From Planctomycetia bacterium (GTDB taxonomy: Bacteria; Planctomycetota; Phycisphaerae; Phycisphaerales; SM1A02), in NCBI GenBank assembly GCA_005787685.1, contig SYAC01000059.1, positions 27,086-91,085 on the forward strand: a stretch of 64,000 nt of DNA. Reading direction: 5' to 3'. This document shows positions 40,827-49,621 of this stretch, piece by piece. The number at the start of each line of letters is the position of its first letter. Within the stretch, counting starts at the first letter, position 1. The position numbers and the translations under genes were made by a program. The notes under the pieces are model-generated. The model searched no databases, was not told the origin of the DNA, and saw only the letters and a program-made list of their open reading frames with translations.

Positions 40827-41906
40827 TCAGGGCGCGCGGCGCGCCAAGACCGTCTTGATCACATCGCTCATCAACAACGCTGTCAATGCCCCAACGCCCT
40901 GTGAATCTGTCTCATCGGCAATGCCCTCGCAAATATGAAAGGTGCTCACATCGCGGCGCGCGGCGATATAGCACAACATTTCACGCACCTCTTCAACCGC
41001 AAGGCCAGCCTTGGTAGGCGCGCTGGCTGCAACGCCAGTGATTGCGTCCAGATCCATCTCCAAAGCTAAGGGACGCTTTTTTACAAACTTCGCCGCTTCT
41101 TCCATTGCTGCAATATGTCGCGCATGCGACCAACCTATCTTATGCTTTTCAAGCAGACTTTTTGGGTTCATCATATGTGTTCGAATCTTTTCCAGTGAAA
41201 CCGCGTGCAAGCCCTCCTCGTGTTGCAGTTGCTCAAACATGGCGTCGTTCACGAACGGCTCCTGCAACCCCACCACACAATACCTTTGGAGGAATTTTTC
41301 ACGCCGCGCCGCGGAAAATGCGTTGCCACTGTGGCGCTCCTGGTCTAGGCGCAAATCTGCATGAGCATCAATATTGATGCATGAAACAGAGTGCGCAGTG
41401 GCTTGCGACAATCCTTTGAGAATTCCAAATGCGTTTTCGTGGCCTCCACCAATAGCCACCAATAATTTACCGCTACCGACAACTTCCCTTACAACCGCCG
41501 CCACGCGGTCATCAACCACGCGCACCAACTGATGCAGCATGGCAAGGTCCGACGCGCGCGCCGCATCCAATGACGCGGCTTGTCGCATGACATCATCCAC
41601 CACAATGTCACCAAGCACCAGCAATGACTCACCACGCAACGCGGAGTTATCCTGCATGGATAAAAATTTCAGACCCGCCGCCGCCCACAATCCAGCGCAC
41701 CCAGGCTTACCAAAGTTGGCGCGCACGCCAATGTCACTGGCAATTCCAAGCACCACGACCCGCGCTTTGGTGCGAGCCAGCGCAGCTTGCCACGACTCCC
41801 CCACACCGCAAAAATCCGCGGTTTGCGCCAACTTATGCTCGCCTTGGCGTTGGCGAATCTGGGCCAGTGCGTTGGTTTGCGCCATTGTGTGAACCAATTC
41901 CTGCAT
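40827..41906 (-). CDS. arginase / formimidoylglutamase family hydrolase
   Basis: The 359-residue protein carries the ureohydrolase metal ligands: VAIGGGHENAFG (His), INIDAHADLR (D-x-H-x-D) and ALEMDLDAITG (D-x-D). The wording EMDLDAITG and DLRLDQERHSGNAFS is closer to formimidoylglutamase (HutG) than to arginase, whose loop is H-S-x-T. HutG would release formamide from N-formimino-glutamate in histidine breakdown, but no other hut gene is in the window. Arginase or agmatinase activity cannot be excluded. An ATG at 41906 is used; a second one lies at 41885. Divergent from folE. Confidence 0.82.
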   Translation of the reverse strand: MQELVHTMAQTNALAQIRQRQGEHKLAQTADFCGVGESWQAALARTKARVVVLGIASDIGVRANFGKPGCAGLWAAAGLKFLSMQDNSALRGESLLVLGDIVVDDVMRQAASLDAARASDLAMLHQLVRVVDDRVAAVVREVVGSGKLLVAIGGGHENAFGILKGLSQATAHSVSCINIDAHADLRLDQERHSGNAFSAARREKFLQRYCVVGLQEPFVNDAMFEQLQHEEGLHAVSLEKIRTHMMNPKSLLEKHKIGWSHARHIAAMEEAAKFVKKRPLALEMDLDAITGVAASAPTKAGLAVEEVREMLCYIAARRDVSTFHICEGIADETDSQGVGALTALLMSDVIKTVLARRAP

Positions 41907-41979
41907 GGTCCAATCCTACCCGCGAACATTCATTTGCCCCCGCACCCAACCCCGCTTGAGTGCCTATCCTGTGTTTGCA

Positions 41980-42582
41980 ATGAAAGAGCCTGACTTCAAC
42001 GACCCAAAGACCAAACAAGCCATGGAGCACATTCGCTCCATTTTGGGATTCATTGGCGACGATGCGAACCGCGAGGGATTGCTTGACACTCCACGGCGCG
42101 TCATCAAGGCCTATTACGAACATTTCTGCGGTTATTCAATGGATCCAGCGGAGCCGCTTAGCCGCACCTTCACCGAAATCGAAGGCTATGACCAAATGGT
42201 GTTGCTCAGTGGAATTGAAATTCAAAGCCACTGTGAGCACCACATGGTTCCCTTTGTGGGCAAGGCGCATGTGGCCTACATTCCCGATGGCCGCGTGGTT
42301 GGTCTAAGTAAATTGGCAAAGGTTGTCGAGATTTTTACCAAGCGCTTGCAAGTGCAAGAAAAACTGACCGCGCAAATCGCAGGCGCCATTCAGAAACATC
42401 TCAACCCGCGCGGCGTGGCCGTGGTCGTGCAAGCGCGCCACTATTGCATGTGCTACCGCGGCGTGCATCAGCCGCATGCTTGGACCACCACCAGTAAACT
42501 CACTGGCGTATTCCTGAATAATCTTGCCACGCGCGAGGAATTCCTGCGCCTCATTTCCATCACACAGACTCCGTCTACATAG
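41980..42582 (+). CDS. folE: GTP cyclohydrolase I
   Basis: First enzyme of tetrahydrofolate and pterin synthesis: GTP to dihydroneopterin triphosphate. The 200 residues include NREGLLDTPRRVIKAY, the zinc ligands in IEIQSHCEHHMVPFVGKAHV (Cys-His) and the third in RHYCMCYRGVHQP, plus VGLSKLAKVVEIFTKRLQVQ and QLTGVFLNN-like KLTGVFLNN. Its product is the substrate of the PTPS encoded at 5077. ATG at 41980; TATCCT ends 9 bases upstream, and there is no ribosome binding site. A frame opening at 41905 would overlap the divergent arginase-family gene. Confidence 0.95.
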   Translation: MKEPDFNDPKTKQAMEHIRSILGFIGDDANREGLLDTPRRVIKAYYEHFCGYSMDPAEPLSRTFTEIEGYDQMVLLSGIEIQSHCEHHMVPFVGKAHVAYIPDGRVVGLSKLAKVVEIFTKRLQVQEKLTAQIAGAIQKHLNPRGVAVVVQARHYCMCYRGVHQPHAWTTTSKLTGVFLNNLATREEFLRLISITQTPST

Positions 42583-42652
42583 GTTAATCCCCCTCATTGA
42601 TCGCGACTTTTCGTCAAAAGACCGTGTCCCGCAATTAGACTTTACGAGCAAT

Positions 42653-42688
42653 AAGTCTGTTCGTCTCTCGAACAAGTCTGTATAATTT
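42653..42688 (+). promoter_or_regulatory. promoter and operator-like repeats of the flippase gene
   Basis: A consensus TATAAT (42681-42686) sits in AAGTCTGTATAATTT (42674-42688), identical in 15 bases to the mdh promoter. There is no good -35. Upstream, AAGTCTGT is repeated at 42653-42660, exactly 21 bases (two turns) away, and TGTTCG-TCTCT-CGAACA (42658-42674) is an inverted repeat between them. Confidence 0.6.
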
Positions 42689-42712
42689 TATTTCCGGGCT
42701 TCATGGAATATC

Positions 42713-44296
42713 TTGCCCTTGCAACAAACAGCCAGCTTATTTCTGAATTCACTCGCGAGTTTATTTAATCGCTTTAGTGGCTTGGCCACACAAGTTGTTA
42801 TGGCGTGGTTTCTGGCGCCAAACGATTACGGCTTGTACGCTATTGCATTGGGTATAACCACCTTCACCACCGTCATGCGTGGTGGTGGCACGGGCGTTGT
42901 TTTTCAAACCTTGAAGTTGGATGAGTTTGGCACAATTGGCGGCGGACTTGTCCGCGTCGCATTCGCCTGCGGTCTGCTCGGAACCATCTTCACTTTGGCC
43001 ATGGTGTTGCCGGCACCGTATTTATATCCACAGGATTCCACCAAGGGTCTTGGATGGCTTCTGTTTTGGATCGCTTTAGAATTTGTGCGCTTTAATATCA
43101 CAACATATCCACGCGCCAAAGTGCTCTCGCGATTGATGTTCAAACACATTGCAGCCATGGACACGGCAAGCGCGCTCATGAAATTTGGGAGCGCCTATTA
43201 CTTCGCGGCCAATGGCTACGGCGCGCTCAGTTTTATTTTGTCACAATTTGTCTCGGGCATAGTTGTTTTTTTGTGGAGCCTTACCGTGGCGGGCATGCAG
43301 TGGTCGGACTTCAAAGCCTCGCCACAATGGCTGCCTGAAACATATGCCATGCTCAAAATTCCCTTTGCGATGGCGCTGATCACTTCTCTTGGCAGCCAAT
43401 CGGACCTGTTCTTCTTTAGTTTCTTTATACCTGTGGGGGCGCTCGGCGTCTATTTGTTCACCAATCAAATAGCGGTGCAACCCGTCCAAATGCTCTCCGG
43501 CACGCTGCAATCCGTATTGGCCCCGTATGCTTCCCATGTGCGCGGAGATTTGCAACGGGAAAACAACAGCGTGCGCCAGACATTTTTTACGGGCGTTATT
43601 TTTGTGCCCCTATTCATCATGGGTATCGCCGCCGTGTATCCCAATTTGGCACATCTATTCTTTGCGGACAAGTGGAATGAAAGCATTTTACCTGTGCAAT
43701 TCGCCTGCGTATTCCTTATTTTTCCAACCGTACAAACCCTGCTGGAAGCCCCGCTCATGGGTGCAAGGCGCTGGAATATAACCCTTGAGCTTTTCATCGG
43801 CCGAATGATTGGCAAACTGGTGGGCGCCATACTGGGCCTGAGCATTATTCTGACCGCCAAATTGATTCAACCAATTCCAGAGGAGTATTACGCATTGACT
43901 TTGGTCATTTGCGTGGGATTAACAAGCAGCCTCATTGCCTTTTACCAAATCAGAAAGGTGTCTAAGCAAATTCAGATTTCACCGGACACTTTCCGCTATG
44001 AAATATATTCAACACCTTTGTACGCGGTTCTTGCGGCCATCGCCACTGCAGGGCTGGCAAGCAGCATCATCGACCTCATAGATGTGCCCAGCACCTCTTT
44101 GCGCACAAAGGCTTTGATTGAGTTCCTGATTTCCTCACTTATGTATGGCGGAGTCTGCTGTGTGTTATTACGCTTTGGCTATACCGATAATTTGCACAAC
44201 CTATTGCAACTGCTTCCCAGGTATTTGCGTCAATTTATTTACAATGCGTTTGCCTTGAAACCCAAATCGAGATCTTCATTTCAAGCGGACAAGTGA
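42713..44296 (+). CDS. oligosaccharide flippase (Wzx-like MOP exporter)
   Basis: The 527-residue protein has 12 to 14 hydrophobic segments in the Wzx/polysaccharide flippase pattern, with FNRFSGLATQVVMAWFLAPN, DYGLYAIALGITTFTTV in the first helices and a lipid-flippase-like central part (GALGVYLFTNQIAVQPVQML). It would move undecaprenyl-linked sugar units across the inner membrane for capsule, O-antigen or exopolysaccharide. No glycosyltransferases or polymerase are nearby, so it is an orphan. The start is probably TTG at 42713, as no in-frame ATG precedes the first helix. A 21-codon frame from ATG at 42703 overlaps it. Composition seems less GCGC-rich than neighbours, possibly a sign of transfer. 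Confidence 0.85.
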   Translation: MPLQQTASLFLNSLASLFNRFSGLATQVVMAWFLAPNDYGLYAIALGITTFTTVMRGGGTGVVFQTLKLDEFGTIGGGLVRVAFACGLLGTIFTLAMVLPAPYLYPQDSTKGLGWLLFWIALEFVRFNITTYPRAKVLSRLMFKHIAAMDTASALMKFGSAYYFAANGYGALSFILSQFVSGIVVFLWSLTVAGMQWSDFKASPQWLPETYAMLKIPFAMALITSLGSQSDLFFFSFFIPVGALGVYLFTNQIAVQPVQMLSGTLQSVLAPYASHVRGDLQRENNSVRQTFFTGVIFVPLFIMGIAAVYPNLAHLFFADKWNESILPVQFACVFLIFPTVQTLLEAPLMGARRWNITLELFIGRMIGKLVGAILGLSIILTAKLIQPIPEEYYALTLVICVGLTSSLIAFYQIRKVSKQIQISPDTFRYEIYSTPLYAVLAAIATAGLASSIIDLIDVPSTSLRTKALIEFLISSLMYGGVCCVLLRFGYTDNLHNLLQLLPRYLRQFIYNAFALKPKSRSSFQADK

Positions 44297-44303
44297 CTTG
44301 AGG

Positions 44304-45821
44304 TCACTGAAACCATTTGGCGGTGGCCAGCAAGCCCGTTGCCGCTGAAGTAGCCGCCGTGTCTTGCGACGACACTTCCATGGAAGCCACTGGAAAGACG
44401 GCGCTATCAAGGGCAAAGCTACCCGCTGGACGCAAATTACCGCTGCGACCCAAACCACCAAATGGCAATTTGCTGCTAGCGCCCGCAGTTCCATAATTCC
44501 AATTTACGCAACCCGCGCGCAACTCTTGCAAGCACTCTTGCCAAACAGAATGTTGATGCGTGAACACCGCCGCCGCCAAACCAAACTCCGTGGCATTGGC
44601 CTGCGCAATGGCGTCTTGCAATTCATCCACAACACTCACTTGCACAAGTGGCGCGAATGTTTCGCTGTCGCCGGCTTTTTCAAAGCGCGCCACTTCAATC
44701 AAACTTGGCGTGACAAAGAACCCAGCACGATCCATGCGCACGCCTTCAAGCAACACGCGCCCGCCGCCCTCGCGAATGATGGTTTGTTTATCAAAGAACG
44801 CGTTCACCGCATGTTGATCGACAAGTGGACCCATGAAGTTGGGTTCCGGGGCGTCGCCCGGAGCAATGATCATGGTGCTGGCAACTTTGGTGAAGGCGCT
44901 CACAAACCGCTGCGCGATTGATCGATGCACAATCAAGCGCCGGGTGCAGGTGCAGCGCTGACCCGTGGTGGCATACGCGCTACGCACGCATTCAAGCACC
45001 GCGGCGCGAATGTCGGCGTCTTGCCACACAATCGCTGGATTGCTGCCTCCCATTTCAAGTGCCACAATACGTCCAGGCCGATCCAGATTGGCTTGCAGCA
45101 CGGCACGACCAGCGCGCCATGAACCCGTCAACATCACTCCATCAATATCGGCGTGACAAGTCAAGCGCTTGGCGGTTTCAACGCCGCCTTGCACCAGGTT
45201 GAACACGCCGCGGGGAAAGCCTGCCACCTCTGCGATCGCCGCGATCCACTGACCCACCGCCGGAGTCTTTTCGCTGGGCTTGAAGACAACCGTGTTGCCC
45301 ATCAGCAGCGAAGGAACCCAATGACCGTTGGGCAAATGCGCTGGAAAATTGAATGGACCAAGAACTGCCATCACGCCATAGGGTTGAAATCGACAAAAGC
45401 CTTTGCGCCCGCCGCCCGGATCTACTTCAAAGTTGGTCACGCGCGCCAATGTGCTTTCTTGCAGAGTGATGTCGATCTTGTCGGAAATCAATTTCACCTC
45501 GCCGCGGCTTTCGGCGATGGTCTTTCCCATTTCCAAGGTGATGACTTGCGCCAAGGGCTCTGCAAATTTTTTGCAGGCCGCGGAAAATGCGCGCAAGTGG
45601 TTGGCGCGCTCATGCTGACCGAGTTGCTTCCAATGCGCAAACGCGGCGCGCGCGGCGGTGACCGCGGCGTCCACATGCGTCAACTCGGGCGTGCCCGACC
45701 ACACCACTTGCCCCGGATTGGCGGGATTTTTGCTTTGAATTTCATCGCCCGCAATGGCGCGCCACTGGCCGTCCACATAGTCCGAGGGATTGCCCACAAT
45801 CCATTGCGTGGAAGCGTTCAT
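44304..45821 (-). CDS. astD: succinylglutamate-semialdehyde dehydrogenase
   Basis: NAD-dependent aldehyde dehydrogenase of about 505 residues. The AstD-type features are GFCRFQPYGVMAVLGPFNFP, HLPNGHWVPSLLMGNTVVFK, the catalytic Glu in IVALEMGGSNPA, the catalytic Cys in ATTGQRCTCTRRLIV, and ASSKLPFGGLGRSGNLRPAG. It oxidises N-succinylglutamate semialdehyde to N-succinylglutamate in the arginine succinyltransferase (AST) route. The ATG at 45821 follows directly on the astA stop; a GTG at 45833 would overlap it. It is the third gene of the astC-like, astA, astD series. Confidence 0.9.
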   Translation of the reverse strand: MNASTQWIVGNPSDYVDGQWRAIAGDEIQSKNPANPGQVVWSGTPELTHVDAAVTAARAAFAHWKQLGQHERANHLRAFSAACKKFAEPLAQVITLEMGKTIAESRGEVKLISDKIDITLQESTLARVTNFEVDPGGGRKGFCRFQPYGVMAVLGPFNFPAHLPNGHWVPSLLMGNTVVFKPSEKTPAVGQWIAAIAEVAGFPRGVFNLVQGGVETAKRLTCHADIDGVMLTGSWRAGRAVLQANLDRPGRIVALEMGGSNPAIVWQDADIRAAVLECVRSAYATTGQRCTCTRRLIVHRSIAQRFVSAFTKVASTMIIAPGDAPEPNFMGPLVDQHAVNAFFDKQTIIREGGGRVLLEGVRMDRAGFFVTPSLIEVARFEKAGDSETFAPLVQVSVVDELQDAIAQANATEFGLAAAVFTHQHSVWQECLQELRAGCVNWNYGTAGASSKLPFGGLGRSGNLRPAGSFALDSAVFPVASMEVSSQDTAATSAATGLLATAKWFQ

Positions 45822-45822
45822 A

Positions 45823-47004
45823 TCACTTGCCACGAGATTTTTTGCGGCTTGAGGAAAGCCCCGCGCGTGCTGCTTCGCCGGCGCTCTTGCTGGATAATTT
45901 GGGAGATGTCTTGTTGATTTTCTTTAGCCCGCGTTTACCCGCGCTCTTCAGCGTGCTTGGTTGAACGAGTTTGGCTTTTGGGTGCTCCGCGTGCCATGAA
46001 ACGCCAACCTTTTCGCCTTCACGCGCATGAATGATTTCGGCGGCGGCCTTGGAAATTTCCACGCCGCCCGCGCGCGTAGCGCACAGCGTTCGCACCGCTC
46101 GAAATCCATACTCTTTGCTGCTGTGGCTTACAAACGCCATCACCCCACTCTCGCGCTTGGCAAACGCCAACAACTTATGCTCCTTGGTATCGCGCACCAT
46201 GGGAATGGCATCGCGGTCGGCCTCCAGGTAGGGACCGCCATCAAATGGATCAACATGCGTAGTCACATGGAAGTTCTGGCGATCAAGCATGCCCTTGGCC
46301 GCCAAAGTTTCATCGCCAACTTTTCCAATCAACGCGCGCGCGTCGGGCGGAAGAATGCTGGCAAAGATTTCGCCACGCGGCCACAAATTGGTCATGAACT
46401 CCTTTGAGTGTTGGCAAAATAAATCCGCCTCTTGATAGGACAAATTGATGAAGCGCCGTCCCAAATATTCCCACAACAATGTGCGGCTATCGGGAGTGAC
46501 GGGACCCATGAGTTCAGCCAAAATACGCTGCGCAAACCACTTTTTATGGAGCCCAATAAAGTGGAAACGAATCAGCGACAACAGCGAACCCAACTTTTCC
46601 TTGTGGCCACGATAGCCCGGCGCCAGAATTAAACCTCCCACTTCGCTGGGGCCGCTTTCATCGGTGCCAATCTCCAGCGTGACATGGCTCTGCCCCTGCT
46701 GCAAATCGTTGGAGTAGAAATGGCGTTTCTTCACCTCCAGAAAAACATGCGGCCAACCCTTCCAACTGATGCACGAAATGGCCGCGCTGGTTCCAATCAC
46801 ATTTCCAGTTTCGCTGTCCTCCAGAACAAACATGAATTGCCTGTGCCGCGGATCGTCCTGGCGCTCGGAAAAACTTTGGCGGCTACGGTTGATCTTGGTG
46901 GCGATGATGTCACGGTCAGCCGGCAAATTGAGAAAATGAACCATCTTGGCCAGCTTCAACAGCGTTGGAAGATCTTCAAGTATGGCTTGGCGAATAAAAA
47001 ACAT
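45823..47004 (-). CDS. astA: arginine/ornithine N-succinyltransferase
   Basis: Transfers succinyl from succinyl-CoA to the alpha-amino group of arginine or ornithine. The family blocks are FIRQAILEDLPTLLKLAKMV, SEVGGLILAPGYRGHKEKLG, RILAELMGPVTPDSRTLLWE, YLGRRFINLSYQEADLFCQ and HVDPFDGGPYLEAD. The 393 residues are about 50 longer than typical AstA because of a Lys/Ser-rich tail (KRGLKKINKTSPKLSSKSA). ATG at 47004 begins one base after the astC-like stop, so translation is coupled. astB (succinylarginine dihydrolase) is not in the cluster. Confidence 0.9.
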   Translation of the reverse strand: MFFIRQAILEDLPTLLKLAKMVHFLNLPADRDIIATKINRSRQSFSERQDDPRHRQFMFVLEDSETGNVIGTSAAISCISWKGWPHVFLEVKKRHFYSNDLQQGQSHVTLEIGTDESGPSEVGGLILAPGYRGHKEKLGSLLSLIRFHFIGLHKKWFAQRILAELMGPVTPDSRTLLWEYLGRRFINLSYQEADLFCQHSKEFMTNLWPRGEIFASILPPDARALIGKVGDETLAAKGMLDRQNFHVTTHVDPFDGGPYLEADRDAIPMVRDTKEHKLLAFAKRESGVMAFVSHSSKEYGFRAVRTLCATRAGGVEISKAAAEIIHAREGEKVGVSWHAEHPKAKLVQPSTLKSAGKRGLKKINKTSPKLSSKSAGEAARAGLSSSRKKSRGK

Positions 47005-48462
47005 TTAGGCACTCCGCTGCAAGGACTTTTCCAAAATTTCAAAGACGGGATTCAAATCTGCGGGTGTCATCACCCCAATCGGCGGCAAAAAACGCAGATG
47101 GTAAGGACCATGCCCGCACATGAACGCGATCACGCCATCCTCAAAGAGATTTTGCAACAGTTTGGCGATGCGATCCTTCTCACCACCAAAGGGCGTCAAG
47201 CGCATCATGCCGCCCACGCCGCCCACAACAGATTTGCTTTCACGGCCAAACGGCTTGCGCACCGCGGGAAAGAATTCGCCGCGCCGCTTGACCAAATCAT
47301 CAGCCTTTGCGCGAAATGCGGCGTGTAATTTGGCAATCCTGCCGTTGTCGCCGTAGTAGCCGCCATCGCGCAGGCGTGTCAAAATGCTTAGCCCGGCGTG
47401 CAGCGAGGTGACGCTGGCGCTGAAAGTTCCACTTAAAAGTCCGGGCTTGGGATTCATATCGGCCGTATACAAGCAGGCGCAGGCTTGGCTTATTTTTCCA
47501 ATCGACACCACATCGATGAATTCACCAAGACCCAGCGCCTCAAAGGCGAACATACTTTGGGTGCGACCAAAAGTTTGAACCTCATCGTCCCACACTGGAA
47601 TGTTGGCGGCCTTGCACGCTTGCATCAGTGCCACAAAAAATTCCCGCGGCGCGACGTTGAAGCCCCCCTCGCCCTGCACCAGCTCAAACACAAAGCACGA
47701 ATGCTGGCCGGGATATCGGCGAATGCACTCCTGCAAATGCCACAGCGCCATCTCGGTGCTGCGCTCGCCCATGTCGGGGTTATAAAATGGAATGTAATCC
47801 ACCAAAATATTATTTGTGAGTCCTTGGCGGTATCCGGGCTCGTCGCCAATTTGGCTCATAGCAACGCTCCGTCCCATGAAGCAATCGCTGAAGGCGATTA
47901 CACGCGGCGCACCATGGCGCTTTTGTTGGCACACTTTGAGCGCGGCCTCGTTGGCCATGCAACCAGAATTGGTGACAAAGCAATGTTGCAGCGCACTGGT
48001 GCGTGACGCCTCGGTGATCAGCAATTCAGCAAACGCCACGCTGTCGGGATTGAATTGCAAATTGCCTTCCATGACCACATCGGCCAGCGCGGCCTCCAGG
48101 CACGCGCGCGTCACGCCGGCGTCGCCGCGGCCAAACATGTGCACGCCAATTCCATTGATCATGTCCCATTTCACGCTGCCATCGATCAATTCCACCAACG
48201 CACCACGGCCGCGGCTGCTGCCGATATAGGGGTAATAGCCGCCGCGCGCGCGCACCGCCTTGGCGCGCTCAAGCCATGCGTGCAATGTTTGCTCGCCACC
48301 CTGCGTGGCTGGCTTGGTCCCGGTGATTTCATTGGCGGACATTTGCAACTGATTCACAATGAGATCAATCGCGCCACGCACTTGTTCGTTCTTGGCAAGC
48401 GGTGACAACAACTGCTCGCGCGTATGGGCACCAACATTCACGGTCGGGGTCACGGGGGTCAT
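47005..48462 (-). CDS. class III aminotransferase, succinylornithine-transaminase-like
   Basis: A 485-residue PLP enzyme. Family features are FVTNSGCMANEAALKVCQ, VIAFSDCFMGRSVAMSQI, FELVQGEGGFNVAPREFF, IPVWDDEVQTFGRT with the PLP-binding Asp, and the lysine in VVSIGKISQACACLY. It is longer than typical AstC/ArgD (about 400 residues) and has an N-terminal extension of about 60 residues. By position ahead of astA and astD it probably transaminates N-succinylornithine to the semialdehyde used by AstD, but other omega-amino substrates are possible. Starts with ATG at 48462, 9 bases from the metallophosphoesterase stop. Confidence 0.82.
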   Translation of the reverse strand: MTPVTPTVNVGAHTREQLLSPLAKNEQVRGAIDLIVNQLQMSANEITGTKPATQGGEQTLHAWLERAKAVRARGGYYPYIGSSRGRGALVELIDGSVKWDMINGIGVHMFGRGDAGVTRACLEAALADVVMEGNLQFNPDSVAFAELLITEASRTSALQHCFVTNSGCMANEAALKVCQQKRHGAPRVIAFSDCFMGRSVAMSQIGDEPGYRQGLTNNILVDYIPFYNPDMGERSTEMALWHLQECIRRYPGQHSCFVFELVQGEGGFNVAPREFFVALMQACKAANIPVWDDEVQTFGRTQSMFAFEALGLGEFIDVVSIGKISQACACLYTADMNPKPGLLSGTFSASVTSLHAGLSILTRLRDGGYYGDNGRIAKLHAAFRAKADDLVKRRGEFFPAVRKPFGRESKSVVGGVGGMMRLTPFGGEKDRIAKLLQNLFEDGVIAFMCGHGPYHLRFLPPIGVMTPADLNPVFEILEKSLQRSA

Positions 48463-48471
48463 TGCCTCATC

Positions 48472-49560
48472 CTAGCGAATGATATTTTCTTGTTGCGATA
48501 TTTTTGGATCCACGCTGGGGCGGGCGCAAACCCACGCAAAATGCTCTTTGACAAGCACTTTTTCGCCGCTCCAGCGATACGCCATTAAGCGCCCGCCGCG
48601 CGCCACTGAATAATCAACGCATGCGACATTTGATGCCAAGGGTTGCGGCTCCTGCGTGGGAGAAATCCAGTAATGACCAATGAATACGGGCGGTTGATCC
48701 GAGCCGTAGTGCTGCATGTCACTGGCCGATCGAGCGGGCAGCAAATCTGTTGGAACGCCATCGCGTTTTGGAAAAGACAAATCGGCGTAGGTCCGCGCCT
48801 GACCATCCCCAAACCACCGCGTGCGAATCACCTTGCGCGCAACACCTTCTGCATCAGTCAGCGTGCAGCCATTGGGCAACGCAATTTCTGGACCCTTCAA
48901 AATACATTCTGTGGCGATCGCCTCCGGCGTGCCCCGAACATGCGTGGCGCGAATGATTTCATCCGTGGCGCTCCATGAATTGCCAAACGCATTCACAAGC
49001 GTTTGCATGTGTGCGGCATCCCAACACGCATGCACGCAGCGCAACCCACCCAAGTCAAGCCACCACGGAATGGAGCGAAACCAATCCAGCCACTCGCTCA
49101 ATTGCGTGGCGGAAAGTTGCTCCAGCGTGGCGCTTTGAATGCGCCTGTTTTTTTCCGTGTGCGAACGACACCATGCATGCTCGGTATGCGCTGAATGATT
49201 TTGCGCGGCATTGTCTTTGCCAACGCGGGTAGAGGTGCCATTGACATGATCACTTGCACTGCTTGTGACCCGATGCGCACATTCATCACTCAATGGAGGC
49301 GCCACACGCAAAGTTGCCCACGCCAGTGCGTTCAATTCATGATTGCCAATCACGGCGCGCGCCGCATTGGCATCCACCATGGATCGCACAATCTCCAGCG
49401 TTTGGCGAATCTTTGGGCCGCGATCAATCCAATCCCCAAGAAAAATTGCGCTACGGGTAGCGTGGCGATACACGCCCGATTTTTTGGCGTATCCCAACAA
49501 CTGCAGTAAGTCCTCCAGTTCATCCGCATGCCCGTGCACATCACCAATTACATCGAACAT
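48472..49560 (-). CDS. calcineurin-like metallophosphoesterase
   Basis: The product is 362 residues from ATG at 49560. Metal-binding motifs are MFDVIGDVHGHADELEDLLQ (D-x-H), IFLGDWIDRGPKIRQ (G-D-x-x-D-R-G), AVIGNHELNALAW (G-N-H-E) and VFIGHYWI (G-H). The family includes PrpA-type protein phosphatases and diadenosine-tetraphosphate hydrolases, and the substrate here is not assigned. GGAG lies 7 bases before the ATG. A longer frame from 49674 runs into guaA and was rejected. It precedes the succinylation cluster by 9 bases. Confidence 0.85.
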   Translation of the reverse strand: MFDVIGDVHGHADELEDLLQLLGYAKKSGVYRHATRSAIFLGDWIDRGPKIRQTLEIVRSMVDANAARAVIGNHELNALAWATLRVAPPLSDECAHRVTSSASDHVNGTSTRVGKDNAAQNHSAHTEHAWCRSHTEKNRRIQSATLEQLSATQLSEWLDWFRSIPWWLDLGGLRCVHACWDAAHMQTLVNAFGNSWSATDEIIRATHVRGTPEAIATECILKGPEIALPNGCTLTDAEGVARKVIRTRWFGDGQARTYADLSFPKRDGVPTDLLPARSASDMQHYGSDQPPVFIGHYWISPTQEPQPLASNVACVDYSVARGGRLMAYRWSGEKVLVKEHFAWVCARPSVDPKISQQENIIR

Positions 49561-49621
49561 GGGTTTCTCCACTTCGGTCGGGCATATGCGATCAATTCGA
49601 CGACCATAGAACACATACGGA

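Noticed and set aside
40827..48462. Complete histidine- or arginine-degradation operon
   Set aside because: Only single members of each pathway are present (an arginase/HutG-family enzyme; astC-like, astA, astD) and a flippase and folE lie between them, so a single operon is not supported.
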